The translations under genes and the position numbers were made by a program. Of a DNA stretch of 9,889 bases, positions 6,534-9,889 are shown in pieces (within the stretch, counting starts at the first letter, position 1; each line of letters starts with the position of its first letter). Source of the stretch: CAYWFF01 sp964458085 (GTDB taxonomy: Bacteria; Patescibacteriota; Microgenomatia; UBA8517); contig CAYWFF010000033.1 in NCBI GenBank assembly GCA_964458085.1, positions 1 to 9,889 on the forward strand, written 5' to 3'. Under the pieces are notes generated by a model that saw nothing but the letters and a program-made list of their open reading frames with translations, was not told the origin of the DNA and did no database searches.

Positions 6534-6539
6534 ATTATA
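6534..6539 (-). promoter_or_regulatory. Internal leaderless promoter -10 for the UPF0251 gene
   Basis: Perfect TATAAT on the minus strand followed by six bases (GCTTAT) and the ATG at 6527. No good -35 at 16-18 bases. Two overlapping inverted repeats sit upstream: GTTGAT 6542-6547 with ATCAAC 6580-6585, and AGTTG 6541-6545 with CAACT 6565-6569. Confidence 0.5.
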
Positions 6540-6585
6540 CAGTTGATTCACAAATAATGGTTAACAACTCTATGTTTATATCAAC

Positions 6586-6798
6586 CTACTCCTCACTAAG
6601 TGCTTTTTCAACAGCTTTTAGCTCTTCTTCGAGTTGGTTTTTATAGTTAGTTAGATCAGTTTTGTCACTTGATAAACCGATAGCTGATGGTTTTCTAACA
6701 TAAGGACAGTCGGAAAAAGCCAGTGGAAAACAAAACCCACGTCTTCTTCCGGTTCTCCTACCCAAACCAAATGGTCCTGTTCTGTCTAGTTGCGGCAT
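6586..6798 (-). CDS. DUF5320-family small protein
   Basis: 70 residues from the ATG at 6798. The N-terminus MPQLDRTGPFGLGRRTGRRR matches the DUF5320 signature (MPxxDRTGPxGxGxxTGxxRG). Cys23 and Cys31 lie near the middle, and a charged coiled-coil-like C-terminus (about 49-70, LTNYKNQLEEELKAVEKAL) follows, as in that family. Function is unknown; family members are often found beside UPF0251 and Fe-Mo-cofactor-like genes in anaerobic bacteria and archaea. An in-frame GTG at 6807 is possible, but the ATG matches the family start and has a proper spacing to AAAGGGGGTGA. It is the first gene after the strong promoter at 6831-6858, and 58 bases separate its stop from the UPF0251 start. The two cysteines and coiled coil suggest a small adaptor or metal-binding protein, but that is speculation. 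Confidence 0.85.
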   Translation of the reverse strand: MPQLDRTGPFGLGRRTGRRRGFCFPLAFSDCPYVRKPSAIGLSSDKTDLTNYKNQLEEELKAVEKALSEE

Positions 6799-6803
6799 CT
6801 TAC

Positions 6804-6812
6804 TCACCCCCT
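6804..6812 (-). promoter_or_regulatory. Shine-Dalgarno deciding the DUF5320 start
   Basis: AGGGGGTGA on the minus strand (one base off AGGAGGTGA), five bases before the ATG at 6798. The alternative GTG at 6807 lies inside this site, which favours the ATG. Confidence 0.65.
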
Positions 6813-6817
6813 TTAAG

Positions 6818-6831
6818 TGAATACATATTCA
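6818..6831. promoter_or_regulatory. 14-bp palindrome overlapping -10 and start site (candidate operator)
   Basis: TGAATA-CA-TATTCA is a perfect inverted repeat with a two-base centre. It covers the predicted transcription start (about 6824) of the redox cluster and touches the -10. Its position is that of a repressor operator; the UPF0251 protein encoded in the cluster is the nearest candidate binder. Confidence 0.45.
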
Positions 6832-6858
6832 TTATAAATTAATCCTGGCTATTGTCAA
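6831..6858 (-). promoter_or_regulatory. Consensus sigma-70 promoter of the redox cluster
   Basis: On the minus strand, TTGACA (6858-6853), a 16-base spacer, then TATAAT (6836-6831): both hexamers are perfect. Predicted start is near 6824, giving a leader of about 25 bases that holds the Shine-Dalgarno of the DUF5320 gene. It is the best promoter in the window. Confidence 0.85.
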
Positions 6859-6913
6859 CCATACTTTCTTACTCCTTTATTTCTTTCCTCCGAAACAACA
6901 TTCAACCAGAAAG

Positions 6914-6922
6914 TGGTAAGAT
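6914..6922 (+). promoter_or_regulatory. Extended -10 upstream of the zinc metallopeptidase
   Basis: TGG-TAAGAT: TG at 6914-6915 and a 4-of-6 hexamer at 6917-6922. Predicted start is near 6929, leaving a leader of about nine bases to the ATG at 6938. Divergent from the redox promoter. Confidence 0.4.
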
Positions 6923-6937
6923 GCAAACTTATAAGCC

Positions 6938-7762
6938 ATGGCACGATGGGGAAGTTTGGGAAATAGAGGTAAGGTAGAAGACAGAAGAGGATTCGGTCCT
7001 GTTGCGGTAGGCGGAGTAAGTTTGGCAGGCATCGCCGCACTTATGATTTTTAATGTTTTAGTCGGAGGAGATCCTCTGGACGTATTAATGCATCTTGAAA
7101 GTATTCCTGTCCAGGAACAACAAATAAACAGAAGTGAATTTGAAGGACAAGATTCTTATGAAGTGTTTGCGTCAACCGTGTTGGGTTCAAACAATGCAAT
7201 GTGGAGACAAATATTTAGAGAGAACGGGATTACATATTCTGAACCCATTTTAGTACTTTTCCGCACTTCAACAGACTCAGCTTGCGGAGTTGCAACTTCC
7301 GAGGTCGGTCCCCATTATTGCCCGCTTGATGAAACAATTTATTTAGATGAAACTTTTTTTGATGAACTCACTTCGCGTTTTGGAGCGCGCGGAGGAGATG
7401 TGGCTGAAGCGTATGTAATTTCCCACGAGGTAGCACATCATGTACAAAACAAATTAGGAATCATGGATGAAGTATTAAACCAAAGAGGAAGCGATAATCA
7501 ATCTTCCATAAACTTAGAACTGCAAGCTGATTGTTTTGCCGGTCTTTGGGTAAATTCCATTAAAAATCAAAATGTGCTAGAGCCGGGTGAAATTCACGAA
7601 GCAATGGATGCCGCGACTTCTGTGGGAGATGATCGTATTCAAAAGTCTGTTACGGGGACAGTTAATCCCGAAACTTGGATACACGGCTCCTCAGAACAAA
7701 GGGTTTTTTGGTTTGACCGAGGATATAATGAAGGGAATCTTGATGCTTGCCAAGTGTCTTAA
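6938..7762 (+). CDS. ypfJ: Neutral zinc metallopeptidase, YpfJ family
   Basis: 274-residue membrane-anchored putative metalloprotease of the YpfJ/PF04228 family. The N-terminus carries the family VEDRR motif (13-17) before one membrane segment (about 21-43). The catalytic domain contains ACGVATSEVGPHYCPLDETI with Cys116 and Cys128, probably disulfide-bonded. The zinc motif HEVAHH follows (His163, Glu164, His167), and ELQADCFAGLW supplies the likely third ligand Glu194. The C-terminus has the family RVFWFDRGY and ends with DACQ. Length and motif order are normal for the family. Substrate is unknown for this family. No Shine-Dalgarno is visible; a short leader from an extended -10 is predicted. 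It is divergent from the redox cluster, with 139 bases between start codons. Exported cysteine pairs make it a conceivable client of the neighbouring thiol relay, but this is inference. Confidence 0.93.
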   Translation: MARWGSLGNRGKVEDRRGFGPVAVGGVSLAGIAALMIFNVLVGGDPLDVLMHLESIPVQEQQINRSEFEGQDSYEVFASTVLGSNNAMWRQIFRENGITYSEPILVLFRTSTDSACGVATSEVGPHYCPLDETIYLDETFFDELTSRFGARGGDVAEAYVISHEVAHHVQNKLGIMDEVLNQRGSDNQSSINLELQADCFAGLWVNSIKNQNVLEPGEIHEAMDAATSVGDDRIQKSVTGTVNPETWIHGSSEQRVFWFDRGYNEGNLDACQVS

Positions 7763-7811
7763 AAAAATTGAGTTGCCTAAAATTATTACCGTTTCAAAGC
7801 ATTCCTATCAT

Positions 7812-7832
7812 TTAGTAATTACACTTTACTAA
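7812..7832 (+). repeat. 7-bp inverted repeat before the small membrane peptide
   Basis: TTAGTAA (7812-7818), a seven-base loop, then TTACTAA (7826-7832). There is no T-run after it, so it is not a standard terminator. It sits 50 bases after the metallopeptidase stop and 12 bases before the ATG at 7845. Confidence 0.3.
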
Positions 7833-7844
7833 TAACTTAGAGAG

Positions 7845-7934
7845 ATGAAGTTCAAATTTTTCTTCTGGCCATCTTTGGTTATTAGTATAATTTTAAGTAT
7901 TGTTTTGACAGTATTTCTTAACAATGTGTTATGA
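7845..7934 (+). CDS. Possible 29-residue single-helix membrane peptide
   Basis: Short open frame from the ATG at 7845 to the TGA at 7932-7934. It starts with a basic-aromatic MKFKFFFWP, followed by an unbroken Leu/Ile/Val helix (SLVISIILSIVLTVFL) and an NNVL end: a well-formed single transmembrane peptide, basic end inside. An AGAGAG stretch immediately before the start is only a weak ribosome-binding candidate. It lies in the 247-base gap between the metallopeptidase and VOC genes, which is otherwise empty except for an inverted repeat. Such short hydrophobic frames also arise by chance in AT-rich DNA, so this is tentative. It could be a toxin-like or regulatory membrane peptide, or nothing. 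Confidence 0.4.
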   Translation: MKFKFFFWPSLVISIILSIVLTVFLNNVL

Positions 7935-8009
7935 GTTTCCCGAATTATTAAAAACTTTAGTTCTGTGATTGTTAAAAGTAATATGCAATAATCTATTTTA
8001 CTTTAATCA

Positions 8010-8921
8010 ATGCAAAAAATAGTTCCACACCTATGGTTTGAAAATAAAGCAAAAGTTGCGGCGGAGTTTTATGCTTCAACCTTTGGCAATAATTCAAAAG
8101 TACACAGTGTGACTACACTTCACAACACTCCTTCAGGAGACGTAGACACAGTGTCGTTTGAAATTTGGGGCTATCAATTCATGGCAATCTCAGCCGGACC
8201 ATTATTTCACTTTAACCCTTCCATCTCATTCATGGTCAATTTTGATCCGTCACAAGATAAAGACGCTCGGCAAAAAATAGATGAAGTATGGGAAAAACTG
8301 ACTGAGGGCGGAAAGGTGCTGATGCCTCTTCAGAAATATGATTTTAGTGAACGGTATGGTTGGGTGGAGGATAAATACGGAGTTTCTTGGCAATTAATTT
8401 TTACCAATCCTGACGGAGATGACAGGCCGCTTATTATCCCTTCACTTTTGTTTGTGGGTGAAGTTTATGGTAAAGCTGAGGAAGCTACAGCCTTTTACAT
8501 AAATGTCTTTAAAGAAAGCAAACGAGGATCTTTGGTGAAATACCCTAAAGGAATGGAACCGGATGAAGAGGGTGCTGTGATGTTTTCAGACTTTTTACTT
8601 GAAAACCAGTGGTTTGTGGCGATGGATAGCGCCAGAGAACATAATTTCAAGTTTAATGAGGCAATTTCTCTAATGGTTTATTGCAAAGACCAGGGTGAAA
8701 TTGATTACTATTGGGGAGCACTTTCAGCACAGCCTGAGGCAGAACAATGCGGTTGGTTGAAAGACAAATACGGTGTCAGTTGGCAAATAGTTCCTGCTGA
8801 CATGGATGAAATGATGGAAAAAGGGACGGAAGAGCAGAAAGCCCGTGTAACTGAGGCATTTTTAAAGATGAAAAAGTTTGACCTCACTGAACTCAGGAAA
8901 GCGTATGAAGGGAAAAAATAA
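8010..8921 (+). CDS. Two-domain PhnB/VOC-superfamily protein (3-dmu-9_3-mt type)
   Basis: 303 residues built from two tandem VOC-fold domains (about 1-135 and 143-275). Domain one starts with IVPHLWFENKAKVAAEFYASTF, and domain two with IPSLLFVGEVYGKAEEATAF. Each ends its core with a near-identical DKYGVSWQ motif (residues 121-128 and 252-259), a spacing of 131 residues that shows an internal duplication or fusion. This matches the PhnB-like family (PF06983), bacterial glyoxalase/bleomycin-resistance relatives of unknown substrate that are often annotated as 3-demethylubiquinone methyltransferase-like; methyltransferase activity is not expected. Cytoplasmic, no signal. The ATG at 8010 gives the family start; no Shine-Dalgarno is present, and TACTTT at 7999-8004 is a weak -10 candidate five bases upstream. 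Convergent with the Nudix gene, 13 bases apart. Confidence 0.9.
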   Translation: MQKIVPHLWFENKAKVAAEFYASTFGNNSKVHSVTTLHNTPSGDVDTVSFEIWGYQFMAISAGPLFHFNPSISFMVNFDPSQDKDARQKIDEVWEKLTEGGKVLMPLQKYDFSERYGWVEDKYGVSWQLIFTNPDGDDRPLIIPSLLFVGEVYGKAEEATAFYINVFKESKRGSLVKYPKGMEPDEEGAVMFSDFLLENQWFVAMDSAREHNFKFNEAISLMVYCKDQGEIDYYWGALSAQPEAEQCGWLKDKYGVSWQIVPADMDEMMEKGTEEQKARVTEAFLKMKKFDLTELRKAYEGKK

Positions 8922-8927
8922 TTGCTG

Positions 8928-8945
8928 TTAAAAATTAATTTTTAA
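8928..8945. repeat. 18-bp AT-only palindrome at the convergent gene ends
   Basis: TTAAAAATTAATTTTTAA is a perfect palindrome between the VOC and Nudix genes and supplies the Nudix stop codon. An A/T-only stem is weak, but followed by T-rich sequence on the plus strand it might serve as a poor bidirectional terminator. Confidence 0.35.
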
Positions 8946-9444
8946 GGTTTTTTACAATCTGAATTTCCTTTTCCAGTATCTCTTCATTTTCTCCAAACAA
9001 AAATCTGCCGCGGATCTTTTTACCCGAAAGAACGGGAAGTAACCAATACACATCATCAACCCACATTTTTTCAAAAGGTAACTTATTTATGTCAAACCAT
9101 TTAGGACTCATCTCTTCAGTTTCAGTTGGCACACCTTTCCAGGTAGCCGAAATATATACATGGACCTGCTGACCCCAGTCACTTTTATTTAAAAAATGAA
9201 AATCAAGAACTGCAACATGTACTAAGTCTGTCGGAATGACTAAAGCTTCTTCTTGCATTTCCCGTACAACTGCAGCTTGGATAGTTTCACCATTATCCAC
9301 TTTTCCGCCAAATCCGTTCCATTTGCCTACTGCAAAACCACGCTTTTTTAAACCCAACAAAACTTTATTGCCGTCAACAAGAAAACACAGAGTGGCTTTT
9401 TTAAGAGGGGACTTGAAGTTATATTTATATTTTTCAAAACTCAT
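8935..9444 (-). CDS. MTH1-like Nudix hydrolase (8-oxo-purine dNTP sanitising)
   Basis: 169 residues. The Nudix box (47-69) reads GKVDNGE, then TIQAAVVREMQEEALV. The catalytic Glu residues of REMQEE are kept, but the consensus Gly near the end of the box is Leu68. The rest closely follows human MTH1/NUDT1 from memory: KWNGFGGKV, then VHVY, then PTETEEMSPKWFDINKLPFE, then MWVDDVYWL. The MTH1 substrate-recognition residues Asn33, Trp117, Asp119 and Asp120 appear to correspond to Asn43, Trp128, Asp130 and Asp131. This predicts hydrolysis of oxidised purine dNTPs to monophosphates, protecting DNA. The frame is open to 9468, but the ATG at 9444 (MSFEKYKYNF) is preferred: no Shine-Dalgarno at either, and TTAAAT ends six bases before 9444. 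Monocistronic and convergent with the VOC gene. Confidence 0.9.
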   Translation of the reverse strand: MSFEKYKYNFKSPLKKATLCFLVDGNKVLLGLKKRGFAVGKWNGFGGKVDNGETIQAAVVREMQEEALVIPTDLVHVAVLDFHFLNKSDWGQQVHVYISATWKGVPTETEEMSPKWFDINKLPFEKMWVDDVYWLLPVLSGKKIRGRFLFGENEEILEKEIQIVKNLKN

Positions 9445-9493
9445 ATAGATATTTAATACCGAAACCAAAACTAGCAGGAACTAAACTGTAGTA

Positions 9494-9499
9494 TATAAT
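9494..9499 (+). promoter_or_regulatory. -10 of a leaderless promoter for the split small gene
   Basis: Perfect TATAAT, then GCAATT, then the ATG at 9506: the same six-base spacing as elsewhere in the window. The -35 is poor (CTAGCA at 9471-9476, 17 bases upstream). Confidence 0.55.
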
Positions 9500-9505
9500 G
9501 CAATT

Positions 9506-9752
9506 ATGATAAATGCAGTACTTATTGATGGTGACAGAGTAGTGCTTAAACCAGGAGACAAATATTTGCATGATTGGAAATGGGACAAGTCAGCAAGATG
9601 AGCCTTTGCAGTATTGGGTTTCTTATGAAAATCAGCTAGATAAAGAATATAAACAAAATGAGATAATTTCGGAAATGAGAGTACATCCTCAAATGCCAAA
9701 TGAAGTGGACCCCATTAAAACTCTTACAACTGCACTGGATTTATTGAAATAA
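9506..9752 (+). pseudogene. Small soluble protein gene split by a frameshift (or sequencing indel)
   Basis: The ATG at 9506, well placed six bases after TATAAT, opens a 31-residue frame beginning MINAVLIDGDRVVLKPGDKY and stopping at the TGA at 9599-9601. The +1 frame is open from 9543 to the TAA at 9750-9752 and contains a protein-like stretch, DEPLQYWVSYENQLDKEYKQ, followed by EIISEMRVHPQMPNEVDPIK and a Leu-rich end; read alone from the ATG at 9570 it gives 60 residues. Joining them with a one-base skip near 9585-9595 yields a continuous protein of about 82 residues (HDWKWDK joined to QQDEPLQYW). The promoter and start belong to the first part and the bulk of the fold to the second, which suggests one gene. 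Causes could be a sequencing error, a real mutation or programmed frameshifting. No family recognised. Confidence 0.55.
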
Positions 9753-9835
9753 GCCACAAATTTTCTAGTAAAACACAGGTTATGTTTTATAGATATGGAG
9801 ATTTTTACTAAATTCGCTGTTTTCTAACGTGACAA

Positions 9836-9864
9836 GGGACAAATCTCATATATTTAGTTATAAT
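9836..9864 (+). promoter_or_regulatory. Leaderless promoter of the gene at the right edge
   Basis: GGGACA at 9836-9841 (4 of 6), a 17-base spacer, then a perfect TATAAT at 9859-9864, six bases before the ATG at 9871. The preceding gap from 9753 shows no gene or clear terminator. Confidence 0.55.
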
Positions 9865-9870
9865 TCGTCT

Positions 9871-9889
9871 ATGAGTTTATCAGTCGGCA
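9871..9889 (+). CDS. N-terminus of a gene running off the right edge
   Basis: ATG at 9871 followed by five codons (MSLSVG) to the end of the window. It is called a gene start only because a perfect TATAAT ends exactly six bases upstream, as at several other genes here. Too short to identify. Confidence 0.4.

Noticed and set aside
6528..6551. Longer UPF0251 start at 6551
   Set aside because: The family begins MPR, matching the ATG at 6527, and the extra codons cover the TATAAT element.
7905..7910. TTGACA as a -35 for the VOC gene
   Set aside because: No acceptable -10 lies 15-19 bases downstream, and it is about 100 bases from the start; it falls within the small peptide frame.
9445..9468. 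Longer Nudix start at 9468
   Set aside because: No ribosome-binding site, the added residues are not family-like, and the ATG at 9444 is well placed after a -10-like TTAAAT.
1..9889. UGA recoded as glycine (as in some candidate phyla)
   Set aside because: TGA ends the phosphoesterase and UPF0251 genes at the expected family C-termini, and no gene needs a TGA to be read through as a sense codon.
1..9889. CRISPR array, tRNA, insertion sequence or phage/defence island
   Set aside because: No regularly spaced repeats, cloverleaf-like sequence, transposase or defence-family domain was visible on either strand.

Overview
The window (roughly 40% GC by eye) looks like chromosome from a candidate-phyla-radiation bacterium (Patescibacteria, possibly Microgenomates). 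This is an inference from gene style: short intergenic gaps, many single-anchor secreted proteins, a 219-residue anchored protein with a cysteine-rich tail, few Shine-Dalgarno sites, and UPF0251/DUF5320 genes beside a thioredoxin. Standard stop codons, including TGA, end the genes, so a UGA-recoded lineage is unlikely. No rRNA, tRNA, CRISPR array or insertion sequence was seen.

Layout. 1-203: 3' end of a DUF1761-type membrane protein, followed by a terminator-like hairpin. 290-960: a promoter, a four-helix membrane protein and a 64-residue Xre-type regulator, one base apart. 999-4722, plus strand: four genes, namely a membrane-anchored alpha/beta hydrolase, an anchored extracytoplasmic protein of unknown function, an anchored PQQ-type sugar dehydrogenase and a divergent metallophosphoesterase. 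4729-6798, minus strand: a redox cluster transcribed in the order DUF5320 protein, UPF0251 regulator, small thioredoxin (CNGC), and an exported thioredoxin domain fused to a CcdA-like membrane domain. A consensus promoter (TTGACA-16-TATAAT) with a 14-bp palindrome lies upstream of it. 6938-7762, plus strand: YpfJ-type zinc metallopeptidase. 7845-7934: possible 29-residue membrane peptide. 8010-8921, plus strand: two-domain PhnB/VOC protein. 8935-9444, minus strand: MTH1-like Nudix hydrolase. 9506-9752: a small gene split by a frameshift. 9871-9889: start of another gene.

How the genes may work together. The clearest functional unit is the minus-strand cluster. A cytosolic thioredoxin, a six-helix membrane domain with two conserved-type cysteines, and an extracytoplasmic CPHC thioredoxin domain give the parts of a compact DsbD-like electron relay. 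It is encoded with UPF0251 and DUF5320 proteins, which are common companions in anaerobes. Several neighbouring plus-strand proteins face outward, and the 2158-2817 protein carries six cysteines outside the membrane, so it is a conceivable but unproven client. The other genes (Nudix, VOC, metallopeptidase) look like independent housekeeping or stress functions.

The most striking non-coding pattern is that many starts (999, 2158, 2954, 4180, 6527 minus, 9506, 9871) have a -10-like hexamer ending only 5-7 bases upstream and no Shine-Dalgarno. This predicts leaderless mRNAs. Strong Shine-Dalgarno sequences appear only at the DUF5320 gene and the internal thioredoxin gene of the redox cluster.
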